NCBI GenBank assembly: GCA_020638735.1
Contig: JACKHZ010000010.1
Span: forward strand, 62,001-126,000
Direction of reading: 5' to 3'
From: Planctomycetota bacterium
GTDB lineage: Bacteria; Planctomycetota; UBA1135; UBA2386
Length of the DNA stretch: 64,000 nt
The notes under the pieces are model-generated. The model made no database searches and was not told where the DNA came from. It was given only the letters and a program-made list of their open reading frames with translations. The translations under genes and the position numbers were made by a program. The number at the start of each line of letters is the position of its first letter. The first letter of the stretch is position 1. Shown one piece after another: positions 36,747-46,600 of this stretch.

Positions 36747-37927
36747 GGTTGACCACCCAGAACTCCCTTCTGGAACAACTGTCCGAGGCTGTAGTCGTCG
36801 AGCCACTGCTTCAGCTCGTCTTCTTCGAGGCGCGCCAAGGTGGTCCCGTCGGCGGCGCGATCGCAGACCACGATCTGGTCCGGGGCGAATTGGTCGAGCA
36901 GACCAGGCGACTGGGTCGCGAGCAACACCTGAGTGCGGCGGCTGGCCGCGCGCACCAGCTCGCAGACCAACGCCAGCGCAGCGGGGTGTAGTCCGAGCTC
37001 GGGTTCGTCGATGGAAACGAACTGAGGCATCCGGTGCGGCGCCTGGGTCAGGGCAGTGACCAAGGCGATGAGGCGCAGGGTTCCATCCGAGAGATGCTCG
37101 GGGCCGAAGCGCTCGTCGTTGTCGGCGATCCAGTAGAGACGCACGGAGCTGCTGAGATCCGTCTCCCGGACCTCGGGGGTCCCGGCCGGAGAGACCGGCT
37201 CCGGCGCAAGCTCCTTGAGGAACGGCGCGACTTGGCGGACGAGGGCCCCGATGTTCCGCCAGGTGACACGATCGTCGTCGTCGCTGCTGTTGCGCAGAGC
37301 GTAGAGGTAGGCCGCCAGGTTCGAGCCGTCAGAGCGAAGGTAGGCCCCGTCGGCGATACGTGCGTCGCTGCGCAGCAGCGAGGTCGCAGAGGTGTCGTGG
37401 AAGTGGAAGAAGCTGAGACCCTTGAGGCACCAGTTGAAGTGCTGAGTGATCGGGTCTCGATCCGACTTCGCGACCTCTTTGACCAGTGACTCGAAGTGGC
37501 CCGCGCCGAGCTCCTTGCTGAGCCACAGCTCCTCACCGTTGGTCCGGTAGCCGAGCTCTTCACGGGTGAACACAAGGCGTTCTCCGGTAGCGCGTTCCCA
37601 GGTCGCGCGGTAGCGACTCGTTCCGTTGCCGACGTCGAATAGCAGCTCGCATTCGATGCTCCTTGCTCGGTGTGTTCCGATGTGCATGAGGCTCGAAGCG
37701 CCACCGGAGCGGCCGACGAACAAGCCCAGCGAGCGCGTGCGCAGCATGGACACCATGCGTAGGAACTGCAGCAAGTTGGACTTGCCGGCTCCGTTCGGTC
37801 CGACGAGGACCGTGATGCCTCCGGGCGAAAGGTCGGCGTCGTTCAGCGAGCGAAAGCCTTTCACGCGGACCGTGGTCAGCCTCGCGCCGGGTTGCTCGGA
37901 AGTCTCCGCCTTCTTGCTCTTCGCCAT
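36743..37927 (-). CDS. AAA/SMC-like ATPase (AAA_21 type, OLD-related)
   Basis: The 394-residue protein has the ABC/SMC-type ATPase motifs: Walker A GPNGAGKSN (about residues 41-49), an ABC-signature-like LSDGTLRLIAL, Walker B FVSIDEPELGLHP and a final H/Q motif LLATQSPGLLDQF. Between them lies a family-variable helical insertion (about 90-250). The arrangement is that of the RecF/OLD-like AAA_21 ATPases that act with nuclease partners in phage defence or DNA repair. ATG 37927 is used; upstream codons to 37990 are Arg-rich and run into the next gene. It is followed directly by the coupled DUF4276 gene. The neighbouring CoA-ligase gene gives no functional link. Confidence 0.88.
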   Translation of the reverse strand: MAKSKKAETSEQPGARLTTVRVKGFRSLNDADLSPGGITVLVGPNGAGKSNLLQFLRMVSMLRTRSLGLFVGRSGGASSLMHIGTHRARSIECELLFDVGNGTSRYRATWERATGERLVFTREELGYRTNGEELWLSKELGAGHFESLVKEVAKSDRDPITQHFNWCLKGLSFFHFHDTSATSLLRSDARIADGAYLRSDGSNLAAYLYALRNSSDDDDRVTWRNIGALVRQVAPFLKELAPEPVSPAGTPEVRETDLSSSVRLYWIADNDERFGPEHLSDGTLRLIALVTALTQAPHRMPQFVSIDEPELGLHPAALALVCELVRAASRRTQVLLATQSPGLLDQFAPDQIVVCDRAADGTTLARLEEDELKQWLDDYSLGQLFQKGVLGGQP

Positions 37928-37935
37928 TTGCGCCT

Positions 37936-38142
37936 TCAGTCGCAGCCGGGCTCTTCGTGCACGATCGCCAGGTCGTTGCACGCGTTCCACAGCATCACCA
38001 TCGCCTGCTTGACGTTCGCCGTCGCGACCGGCGGCAGGTCGTCGCGTGCGCTCATCGCCTTCAAGCGCGTGTAGAGCTCGAGCAGCTCGCGCTCGTCCGC
38101 GGTCAGCACGTTGCCGAGAAGGTCCTTCGCTTCGTTGCTCAT
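37936..38142 (-). CDS. Small hypothetical protein (68 aa)
   Basis: The 68-residue protein is soluble and mostly helical (ADERELLELYTRLKAM, VKQAMVMLWNACNDLAIV), with no signal peptide. It lies 16 bases after the CoA-ligase gene and 8 bases before the ATPase gene on the same strand, so it is likely to be co-transcribed with them. I do not recognise the family; a small accessory of the ligase is as likely as a link with the ATPase pair. Confidence 0.6.
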   Translation of the reverse strand: MSNEAKDLLGNVLTADERELLELYTRLKAMSARDDLPPVATANVKQAMVMLWNACNDLAIVHEEPGCD

Positions 38143-38158
38143 CGTCGTTCCTCCTCGA

Positions 38159-39502
38159 TCAGTACTGAGGCCTCAGATCCTGCAGCCGCTTCGCCTTCAG
38201 CTCGAAGCGCGGCAGCTCGCCCTGCGCCGCGAGCTCGACGTTGAAGCGCAGGCCTTCGTGCGCGTCGGCGAGGTCCTTGCCCAGCTGCGCCTGCAGCCGC
38301 GGCCAGCAGTCCTGCTGGTCGGGCTTGAGCTCGACCTTGACCGAGATCTCGTCCTGCACGTTGTCCTTGCGCGACAGGATGATCTGGAACTCCTCGACCT
38401 CTGGGTGCTCGCGCACCACGGCCTCGACGGCGCGCGGGTAGACGTTGGTGCCGCGCACCAGCTTCATGTCGTCGACGCGACCGAGGATGCCGCCTTCGTA
38501 GAGGTCGCCGGTGCGGCCGCAGCTGCAGCGGGTGTGCGGCACCTTCTGCACCAGGTCCTTGGTCTTGTAGCGCAGCAGCGGGATGAAGCCGCGGCCGAAC
38601 GACGTGACGACGCGTTCGCCGCGCTCGCCGTAGGCCATCGGCTCGCCGCTGTCCGGATCGAGCACCTCCTCGATGAAGTGGTCCTCGATGATGTGCGGGC
38701 CGCCGGGCTGGTGGTCGCACTCGAAGAACATGATGGTGCCGATCTCGGTCATGCCGGCGGTGTCGCCGCACTTGCCGCCCCACATGTCCTCGATCATCTT
38801 CTTGACCGCGGGGATCGAGCCGGCGGGTTCGCCGCTGACGACGACGCGCCGCACCTTGCCGTCACGGCGCAGGTCGATGCCCATCTTCTCGGCGGTCTGG
38901 CCCATGCGCAGCGCGTAGGTCGGCGTCGCGCAGACGACCGTCACGCCCAGCTCGACGATCTGCTTGACGCGCTGCTCGGTGGTCATGTTGCCGCTGGCGA
39001 GCGTCAGGCAGCCGAGCTTCTCGCAGCAGTAGTGCGCGCCCCAGAAGCCGATGAACGAGCCGTAGCTGAAGGCGAAGAACACCTTGTCGTCCGGCCGGAT
39101 GCCGAAGCCCCAGAAGCCGTAGCACCACATGTCGGCGATCCACGACCAGTCCTTCCTGCTGTCGAGCACGCGCAGCGGCTGGCGACCGGACGTGCCGGAG
39201 GTCAGGTGGTAGCGGATCGCCTCGTCTTCGGGCCGCGTGATCAGGTCGCCGAACAGCGGCTTCTCCGCCTGGCACGCCATCCAGTCCTCGCGCGTCATGA
39301 ACGGCAGACGCCGCAGGTCGTCGAGCGTCTTGATCTTGTCCGGCGTGACCCCGGCCTTCTCGTACAGGCGGCGGTGGAACGGTGAAGTGTGCCAGGCGCG
39401 ATCGACCAGCCGCTGCAGCTTGGCGAGCTGCAGCAGGCGCAGTTGCTCCTTCGGCAGGGTCTCGGTCTTCGGGTTCCAGTAGGGCGATTCGGTCTGCGAC
39501 AC
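38159..39502 (-). CDS. paaK: Phenylacetate-CoA ligase-like AMP-dependent synthetase
   Basis: The enzyme activates an aryl carboxylate as the CoA thioester through an acyl-adenylate. The 447-residue protein has the usual PaaK length (about 430-445) and motifs: the N-terminal LVDRAWHTSPFHRRLYEKAGV, the phosphate-loop YHLTSGTSGRQP, AGMTEIGTI at the adenylate site, the acidic YKTKDLVQ, and GRVDDMKLVRGTNVYP before the C-terminal domain, with a catalytic Lys near ELKAKRLQDL. The start is ATG 39502. Specificity (phenylacetate versus another aryl acid) is not determined by what is visible. No other phenylacetate-pathway gene is adjacent; the acyl-CoA genes at 59-62 kb are separate. Confidence 0.85.
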   Translation of the reverse strand: MSQTESPYWNPKTETLPKEQLRLLQLAKLQRLVDRAWHTSPFHRRLYEKAGVTPDKIKTLDDLRRLPFMTREDWMACQAEKPLFGDLITRPEDEAIRYHLTSGTSGRQPLRVLDSRKDWSWIADMWCYGFWGFGIRPDDKVFFAFSYGSFIGFWGAHYCCEKLGCLTLASGNMTTEQRVKQIVELGVTVVCATPTYALRMGQTAEKMGIDLRRDGKVRRVVVSGEPAGSIPAVKKMIEDMWGGKCGDTAGMTEIGTIMFFECDHQPGGPHIIEDHFIEEVLDPDSGEPMAYGERGERVVTSFGRGFIPLLRYKTKDLVQKVPHTRCSCGRTGDLYEGGILGRVDDMKLVRGTNVYPRAVEAVVREHPEVEEFQIILSRKDNVQDEISVKVELKPDQQDCWPRLQAQLGKDLADAHEGLRFNVELAAQGELPRFELKAKRLQDLRPQY

Positions 39503-39621
39503 GAGCTGGCCTCCGCGGCGGGTTCGGCGAGGTGAGGTGGTCGGGTCAGCGTAGTGGGACCAACCGCCTCGCGCGAGCCGTCAGCGCGGCGATGCGCTCG
39601 TGTGCGCTGCCGGCGTTTCGA

Positions 39622-41172
39622 TCAGCTTTGTGCCGTCTGACCGAGCAGGCCACGCACCAGATGGTCGAGGCGGTCGACCGCGCCGGACAGCTTCCCGCTG
39701 GTGTTGGAGAGCTTGCTCGTCGAGGCGCTGCTGCTGTCGAGTCCTTCCACCAGCGCGCCGAGCCCGCTCGCGAACTGGTGCACTGCCGAGAGGGTCGCCG
39801 CGCTCTCCTGCTCGAGCGACAGGGTCAAGCTGCGTTGACGCGTGATCGCGTCGGCGACCTCACCCTGATTGGAGCTGACCTTCTGCACGAGGTCGAAGAC
39901 CGTGCGCGTGCTCTGCTGCGCGGACAGCGCGCTCTGACGGATCGCGGTGATGCGCTCGGCGATGCCGGCCGTGGCCGCCGTGGTGCGGGTCGCGAGGCCG
40001 CGGACCTCCTCGGCGACGACCGCGAAGCCCCGGCCGGCGTCGCCGGCGCGCGCCGCCTCGACCGCGGCGTTGAGCGCCAGCAGGTTGGTCTGGAAGGCGA
40101 TGTTGTTGATCAGCTCGACGACCTCGTCGATCGCTTCGCTGCTGGTGGCGAGCTCGCCGAGCGTGCGCTGGAGCTTGTCGGTCTGTTCGTGCGCGGTGCT
40201 GGAAGCGGCGCTCAGGTGCTCCGCCGAGACGCCGAGGCCCTGCAGCATGCCGCTGGTGTCGCGGAGCCCTTGGGCGAGACTGCCGACGCCGGCCTCGAGC
40301 TGTTGGCGGCGTTCGGGCAGCGCCGCGCCCATGGCCGCGACGCTCTGTGACTGCCGCTGCGTCTCGTGTGCGGCCGTGTCGATGTCGGCGACCGTCGCGC
40401 CGAGCTCGCTGTTGACGGCGGCGATCGCCTCGACTGTGTCCTGGAGCATCGCCGCCAGCCGGTCGATCGAACGCGCCATGGCGCGCACCTCGCTGGATGC
40501 GAAGCAGCCGCCGACGCGCTGCGAGTAGTCACCGTCGAGCATCGCGAGCGCCACCTTGCTCACGCGCCGCACCGGCGAGGCGATCCAGCGCGACAGCAGC
40601 GCCGCGGCGGCGCCGGCGACGACGAAGCCCAGCACCAGCACGAAGAACAGCTCATCCGCCTGCGCCGCCAGGTTGTTGGCGGTCGACTCCAGCGCCCGGC
40701 TGTGCTGCAGCGCGTGCGCGGACCGGAGCAGTTCGGTGAGGCCGTCGTGCAGCTCCTGGGCGCGCCCGTTCATCAGCTCGTAGGCGCGCTTCGACTGGAA
40801 GTCGAGGTGCGTCGCGATGACGTCGCGGTAGCACCGCAGGCATTCCCGGAGCTCGGCCTCGCCCAAGCCGAGCTGCGCGGCGCTGGCCGTGGCGCGCTCG
40901 GCGATCGCCTGGAAGGCCTGCTGGAACTGCGCCTGTCGTTCGGCGTGCTGCGTGCCGAGCACGCGGAACACCGCGACGCGCAGCTCCTGCGCCTGCAGCT
41001 GCAGGTCGGCGCCGTCGGACAGCTGCTTGCCAGCGCGCTGGAAGGTCTCGCCGACGTCGTGCAGCGCCTCGTTGGCAGTGCGGCCCTGGTACCACAGCAT
41101 CATCACCATGGCGGCGAAGCCGGCCATGATCTGGAAACGCAAGCCGAGCACGGCGGTGCTGAGTCGTGACAT
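39622..41172 (-). CDS. Methyl-accepting chemotaxis protein
   Basis: The 516-residue chemoreceptor has an N-terminal helix (LRFQIMAGFAAMVMMLW), a helical periplasmic domain (about residues 30-175, probably a four-helix bundle), a second helix (about 176-198, FFVLVLGFVVAGAAAALL) and a HAMP domain (RWIASPVRRVSKVALAMLDGDY). The cytoplasmic signalling hairpin tip is AFQTNLLALNAAVEAARAGD, followed by GRGFAVVAEEVRGLA, the MCP hallmark. No methylation pentapeptide was checked in detail. The start is ATG 41172. It is divergent from a periplasmic binding-protein gene, which may supply its ligand-bound partner. Confidence 0.92.
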   Translation of the reverse strand: MSRLSTAVLGLRFQIMAGFAAMVMMLWYQGRTANEALHDVGETFQRAGKQLSDGADLQLQAQELRVAVFRVLGTQHAERQAQFQQAFQAIAERATASAAQLGLGEAELRECLRCYRDVIATHLDFQSKRAYELMNGRAQELHDGLTELLRSAHALQHSRALESTANNLAAQADELFFVLVLGFVVAGAAAALLSRWIASPVRRVSKVALAMLDGDYSQRVGGCFASSEVRAMARSIDRLAAMLQDTVEAIAAVNSELGATVADIDTAAHETQRQSQSVAAMGAALPERRQQLEAGVGSLAQGLRDTSGMLQGLGVSAEHLSAASSTAHEQTDKLQRTLGELATSSEAIDEVVELINNIAFQTNLLALNAAVEAARAGDAGRGFAVVAEEVRGLATRTTAATAGIAERITAIRQSALSAQQSTRTVFDLVQKVSSNQGEVADAITRQRSLTLSLEQESAATLSAVHQFASGLGALVEGLDSSSASTSKLSNTSGKLSGAVDRLDHLVRGLLGQTAQS

Positions 41173-41290
41173 CGATCTCCCCGCCGGCCACGGGCCGGCA
41201 TGCGGCGGCTATCGGCGCGCGATGCCATGGCACTTCTGCCCGATCCCAGATCTCTCAAGTATTGCTCCGGCAGGGATCGAAAGCGGCCTC

Positions 41291-42304
41291 ATGTCCAAGG
41301 TCGCAATGCTGCTGTCGGCGCTGGTGGTGTCGTGCCTCCAACTCGTCGCACAGAGCTACACGCTCTCGTGCGACCCGTGGATCGCCTGGACGCCGGCCTG
41401 GGTCGCCCAGGAGAAGGGCATGTGGCGGCGGTACGGACTGGACGTGAAGGTGGTCAGCTTCTCCGGTTGCGACGCGGCACACGCGCTGGCGGCTGGCAAG
41501 GTCGACTTCTGCATGGCGATGGCCGGGACCGCGGTCGGACTCGCCGTCGAAGAAGGCGCCGACGTCGTCGTGCTCGGCGAGATCGACTGGTCGCACGGCG
41601 GAGACAAGCTACTGGTCGACAAAGGGTTGGATGTCGCCGGTTTGCGCGGTGGGCGGGTGGGCATCTACGAGGATTCGCCGGCGGTCTACATGTTCCTGGC
41701 CGAGGCGCTGAAGGCGGCGGGACTGGGCCTGGAGAGTGTGGAAGTGATCGTGATCGAGGACCCGGAGTCGCTGGCCAGCCAGCTGGTGGCCCACCGGCTC
41801 GCGGGAGCCGTGCTCTACGCGCCGTTCCTCGAAGCCGCGATGAGTCGGGGCGGGCACGTGGCAGGCACCACCGCGGATTTCCCTGGGGTCATGCCGGAGG
41901 TCATCGTGGCCGGCCGCGAGCGCATCGCCCGGATGCCGCCCGAGCACGTGGCGGCGTTGTTGCGCGGCTGGATCGACGCGGTCGAGTGGTGCCAGCAGCC
42001 GGAGCACGAGGTGGAGTTCCTGCGCATCGCCGCTGCCAGGGGCTTCGGCGACGAGAAGGTCACGCCCGCCGAGGCGCGCCGCATGCTCCAGGACGTGCGC
42101 ATCCACGACCGCGCGGCGCTGCGTGCCCGCAACGTCGGCGAGCACGGCATCGCCGAGTTCCTGGCGCGCTGCGAGAAGTTCGCGCGCGCCCATGCCGAGG
42201 CGCCGAAGCCGGCCAGGGGGCCGCTCTACACGCCGCATTGGATGCGCCTGGCGCTGGGTGAGCCCGAGCCGGCAGCGAGTGCGGCGCCGTCCCCGGCCAA
42301 GTAG
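41291..42304 (+). CDS. NMT1/THI5-like periplasmic substrate-binding protein
   Basis: The 337-residue protein starts with a signal peptide (SKVAMLLSALVVSCLQLVAQ) and then has the pattern of ABC-type aliphatic sulfonate/nitrate/thiamine-precursor binding proteins: WIAWTPAWVAQEKGMWRRYGL, GKVDFCMAMAGTA and GLRGGRVGIYEDSPA. No permease or ATPase gene is adjacent, so it is an orphan binding protein. Its gene starts divergently 118 bases from the chemoreceptor gene, so it may feed chemotaxis instead of, or as well as, transport. The ligand cannot be predicted. ATG 41291 is the only start giving a signal peptide. Confidence 0.85.
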   Translation: MSKVAMLLSALVVSCLQLVAQSYTLSCDPWIAWTPAWVAQEKGMWRRYGLDVKVVSFSGCDAAHALAAGKVDFCMAMAGTAVGLAVEEGADVVVLGEIDWSHGGDKLLVDKGLDVAGLRGGRVGIYEDSPAVYMFLAEALKAAGLGLESVEVIVIEDPESLASQLVAHRLAGAVLYAPFLEAAMSRGGHVAGTTADFPGVMPEVIVAGRERIARMPPEHVAALLRGWIDAVEWCQQPEHEVEFLRIAAARGFGDEKVTPAEARRMLQDVRIHDRAALRARNVGEHGIAEFLARCEKFARAHAEAPKPARGPLYTPHWMRLALGEPEPAASAAPSPAK

Positions 42305-42379
42305 CGGGATCCGGCAAGCGCGGCATGGGGCGGCGGTCCCCTGGAGCAGTTGCGTGGCGGTGAGGCCGGGTGTGTGACT

Positions 42380-42432
42380 CGCTGGGGCCGGGCTGTAAAA
42401 AAACTGTTCTACCCCCCTGGCCCCCAGTGGGC
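42380..42432 (+). promoter_or_regulatory. A-tract hairpin-like element upstream of the efflux operon
   Basis: A run of seven A's (about 42396-42402), rare in this GC-rich DNA, sits between GC-rich arms (CTGGGGCCGGG about 42383-42393 and CCCCCCTGGCCCCCAG about 42414-42429) that can pair with bulges. GTA at the start and TAC at the end of the A-tract segment form a small inverted repeat. It lies about 80-125 bases before the adaptor start and could be a promoter or operator. The function is not shown. Confidence 0.3.
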
Positions 42433-42508
42433 TTCGGCCTAGTTGCCCAACTGCCACTCATGGTCGGAGCCTGCCGAGCCCCTGCCGACCACTGGAACCG
42501 CTGCGTAA

Positions 42509-43642
42509 ATGAGCCGCCTATCGATCCCGGTCTGCCTTCTCGCCTGCGCGCTCTTCTCGACATCGGCCTGCAAGCACGAGCGAGAGGCCGAGGAGCAGGA
42601 GCAGGAGCCGGAACACCTGGTCGTGGCCACGAGTCCGCTCGTCCAGAGCGTCGTCGTCACCCAGAAGTACGTCAGCCAGATCCACTCGCGGCGGCACATC
42701 GAGCTGCGCGCGCTCGAACGCGGCTATCTCGAGGAGATCCTGGTCCAGGAGGGGCAGTCGGTCAGCAAGGGTGACCTGCTCTTCCGCCTCCTCCCCGTGG
42801 TCTACAAGGCGCGGCTGCACGGCGACCAGGCGGAGCTGCAGAGCGCCGAGATCAGGCTGCGCAACACCGAGCAGCTGTTCCAGGATCACGTGGTCTCGGA
42901 CCAGGAGGTCGCGCTCGTCCGCGCCGAGCTCGAGCGGGCCAAGGCCAAGGTCGAGCTGGCGACGGCCGAGCTGTCCTTCACCGAGATCCGGGCGCCGTTC
43001 GACGGCATCATCGACCGTCAGTACGAGCAGCAGGGCAGCCTGACGGAGGAGGGGGACATGCTCACGACGATGTCGGACAACGTCGTGATGTGGGTCTACT
43101 TCAACGTGCCCGAGGCCGACTACCTGGACTTCCGGTCCATCCCCGGCGCGGTCGCCGCCGACAACCCGCAGCACCTCAAGCTCCCCAACTCCAAGCTCGA
43201 GCTGAAGCTCGCCAACGGCAAGGTGTTCGATCAGGTCGCCGACGAGACGATCACCATCGAGTCGACGTTCGACAACGAGACCGGCAACATCCTGTTCCGC
43301 GCCGACTTCCCCAACCCGGACGGCCTGCTGCGGCACGGTCAGACCGGCACCATGCTGCTGCACCGCACGCTGCACGACGCGATCATCATCCCGCAGCGGT
43401 CGACCTTCGAGATCCTCGATAAGCTCTATGTCTACGTCGTCGGCGACGACGGCGTGGCCCACCAGCGCTGGATCACCGTCGCGCACGAACTGGACGACGT
43501 GTTCGTCCTCGAGAGCGGCCTCGAAGCCAAGGACAAGATCGTGCTCGACGGCGTCCGTCAGGTGCACAACGGGGATCACGTGGAGTGTGAGTTCCGCGAT
43601 CCCAAGATCGTCCTGAAGAACCTGAAGCACCGCGCCGAGTAG
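42509..43642 (+). CDS. acrA: RND efflux periplasmic adaptor (membrane fusion protein), lipoprotein
   Basis: The adaptor connects the inner-membrane pump with an outer-membrane channel. The 377-residue protein has a lipoprotein signal (LFSTSACKHE, Cys21), an HlyD/biotinyl-lipoyl segment (LEEILVQEGQSVSKGDLLFRL), a coiled-coil hairpin (about 95-150, ELQSAEIRLRNTEQLFQ), LSFTEIRAPFDGIIDRQ after it, and the beta-barrel and membrane-proximal domains with FDNETGNILFRADF and LLRHGQTGTMLL. These are the AcrA/MexA-type signatures. ATG 42509 is the start. The pump gene follows after 45 bases in the same direction; no TolC-like gene is in the window. Confidence 0.93.
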   Translation: MSRLSIPVCLLACALFSTSACKHEREAEEQEQEPEHLVVATSPLVQSVVVTQKYVSQIHSRRHIELRALERGYLEEILVQEGQSVSKGDLLFRLLPVVYKARLHGDQAELQSAEIRLRNTEQLFQDHVVSDQEVALVRAELERAKAKVELATAELSFTEIRAPFDGIIDRQYEQQGSLTEEGDMLTTMSDNVVMWVYFNVPEADYLDFRSIPGAVAADNPQHLKLPNSKLELKLANGKVFDQVADETITIESTFDNETGNILFRADFPNPDGLLRHGQTGTMLLHRTLHDAIIIPQRSTFEILDKLYVYVVGDDGVAHQRWITVAHELDDVFVLESGLEAKDKIVLDGVRQVHNGDHVECEFRDPKIVLKNLKHRAE

Positions 43643-43687
43643 GCGGCCCCGGTCCCACTGCCCAGAGCACACGTCCCCAGGGGCTCC

Positions 43688-46600
43688 ATGTTCACCAAGA
43701 TCCTCACGCGGCCTGCGCTCGCGCTCGTCACCGCGATCCTCATCCTGTTCCTGGGTGCGCTCGGGATCGTCACGCTCCCGATCGCGCAGTTCCCCGACGT
43801 CGCGCCGCCGACCGTCTACGTGTCGATCGCGTATCCCGGCGCGAGCGCCAACGTGCTGATCGACGCGGTGATCATCCCGCTCGAGCAGTCGATCAACGGC
43901 GTGCAGAACATGCGCTACATGGTCTCGGACGCCACCAGCGCCGGCGAGGCCACGATCCGCATCTTCTTCGAGCCGGGAACGGACCCGAACATCAACGTCG
44001 TCAACGTGCAGAACCGGGTCAACATCATGTTGAGCCGGCTGCCGCCGCTGGTGGTGCGCGAGGGCATCCTCGTCAGCCAGGTCGTGCCGAGCATGTTGAT
44101 GTACCTCAACCTGTACAGCACGGATCCGAACACCGACCAGAAGGACCTGTTCAACTACTCCAACGTCTACGTCATGCCCGTGCTCAAGCGCATCCAGGGC
44201 ATGGGCATCCCGAGGAACCTCGGCAACCGCAGCTTCGCGATGCGCGTGTGGCTCAACCCCGAGCGCATGCGCGCCTACAACGTCTCCGTCTCGGACGTGA
44301 TGGAGGCGCTCGCGGAGCAGAGCATCATCGGCTCGCCGGGTCGACTCGGTCAGGCCACCGGCATGACCTCGCAGTCGAAGGAGTACGTGCTGACCTACAT
44401 CGGGCGTTACAACAAGCCCGAGCAGTACGGCAACATCGTGCTGCGGGCGAAGCCCAACGGTGAGATCCTGCGGCTGCGGGACGTCTGCGTGCCGCCGGAC
44501 AGCCACTTCGTCGACGAAGGCGGCGACGGGGAGCGAGGTCCGCCGGCGGGTCACGAGGTCAAGGATCCGGACAAGCCCGACAAGCACCGCGCCGCGCACC
44601 AGCACGCGGTCAACCACAAGCACGACGGCATCGAGCTCGGCTCCGAGTTCTTCGACATCTACTCCGACGTCGACGGTCATCCGGCGGCCTCCGTCGTGCT
44701 CAAGCAGGCGCCCGGCTCCAACGCGGCCGAGGTCATCGCCGAGGTCAAGCGCACGCTCGAGGAGCTACGCCCGTCGTTCCCGCCGGGTATGGACTACGAG
44801 ATCGCCTACGACGTCTCGAAGTTCGTCGACGCCTCGATCGAGAAGGTCCTGCACACGCTGCTCGAGGCGTTCATCCTCGTGTCGCTGGTCGTGTTCATGT
44901 TCCTCGGCGACATGCGCTCGACGCTGATCCCGACGCTCGCCGTGCCCGTGTCGCTGGTCGGCACGTTCTTCGTGCTGAGCCTGATGGGGTTCTCGATCAA
45001 CCTCATCACGCTGTTCGCGATGGTGCTCGCGATCGGCGTGGTCGTCGACGACGCCATCGTCGTGGTCGAGGCGGTGCACGCGAAGATGGCCGAGAAGCAC
45101 CTGTCGCCGTACCGCGCGACCATGGAGGTGCTGCACGAGATCAGCGGCGCGATCGTCGCGATCACGCTGGTGATGACCTCGGTGTTCGTGCCGGTGACGT
45201 TCGTGCCCGGGCCGGTCGGCGTGTTCTACCGGCAGTTCGGCGTGACGATGGCGACGTCGATCATCCTCTCCGGCGTCGTCGCGCTGACGGTGACCCCGGT
45301 GTTGTGTGCGATGATCCTCAAGCCGCACGCGCACCCTGGCAACGGCCACGGTGAGGGCGCGGACGGTGAGGAGCACGTCGTCAAGCGGAGAGGCGGCCGG
45401 CTGCGCAAGATCGCGGTGTGGGTGCTGCTCGGCCTGCCGCTGCTGGCCGGGCTGACCTACCTCGCCTACGAGCTGTGGGGACCGGTCGGCTTCCTGCTGA
45501 TCCTCGCCCCGTTCGTGCAGCCGCCGTTCAGCCGCCTGGTGGACGTCATCACCAATGTCTACGCCGGCATGGTGCGCCCGGTCGTCGCGCGCCGCGTGCT
45601 GACGCTGGCGGTGATCGCCGCCTTCGTCTTCGGCATCGTCGGCGTCAACACGCGGATGGCGAGCGGCTTCATCCCGGGCGAGGACCAGGGGATCATCTAC
45701 GCGGTGTTGCAGACGCCGCCCGGCTCGACGCTGGAGTACACCAACGCCAAGTCGCAGGAGCTGGGCGAGATCGCCAGGGAGCTGCCGAGCGTCACGTCGG
45801 TGACCTCGGTCGCCGGCTACGAGGTGCTGACCGAGGGGCGCGGCTCCAACGCCGGCACCGCCATCATCAACCTCAAGCCGTGGGCCGAGCGCGACCAGAC
45901 GGCGGTGGAGATCATCGCCATCCTCAAGGAGGAGTGTCGCCGGATCAGCGACGTCAAGCTCGAGTTCTTCGAGCCGCCGGCGATCCCGGGCTTCGGCGCG
46001 GCGGGCGGCTTCTCGGTGCGCGTGCTCGACAAGACGCAGTCGAGCGTCGCCGACTACCAGCGGCTCGGCGAGGTGAACGACAAGTTCATGACGGCCCTCG
46101 CCAAGCGCAAGGAGATCGCCAACCTGTTCTCGTTCTACGCGTCCGACTACCCGCAGTACGAGCTGGTCGTCGACAACGACCTGGCGATGCAGAAGGGCGT
46201 CTCGGTCGACAAGGCGCTGGAGAGCCTCAACATCCTGATCGGCAGCACCTACGAGCAGGGCTTCATCCTGTTCAACCAGTTCTACAAGGTGTACGTGCAG
46301 TCGTGGCCGGAGTTCCGGCGCATGCCCGAGGACCTCGACGCGCTGTTCGTCAAGAACGAGGGCGGGCAGATGGTGCCCTACAGCTCGTTCATGCACATCA
46401 AGAAGCAGCAGGGCCTCAACGAGATCACGCGCTACAACCTCTACCCGTCGTCGGCGATCCAGGGTGTGCCGGCGCCCGGCTTCTCCAGCGGTGAGGCCAT
46501 CAAGGCGATCGAGGAGGTGGCCAAGGAGACGCTGCCCAACGGCTATGGCCTCGGCTGGGAAGGGCTCAGCTGGGACGAGTCGCGGCAGGGCAACGCGTCG

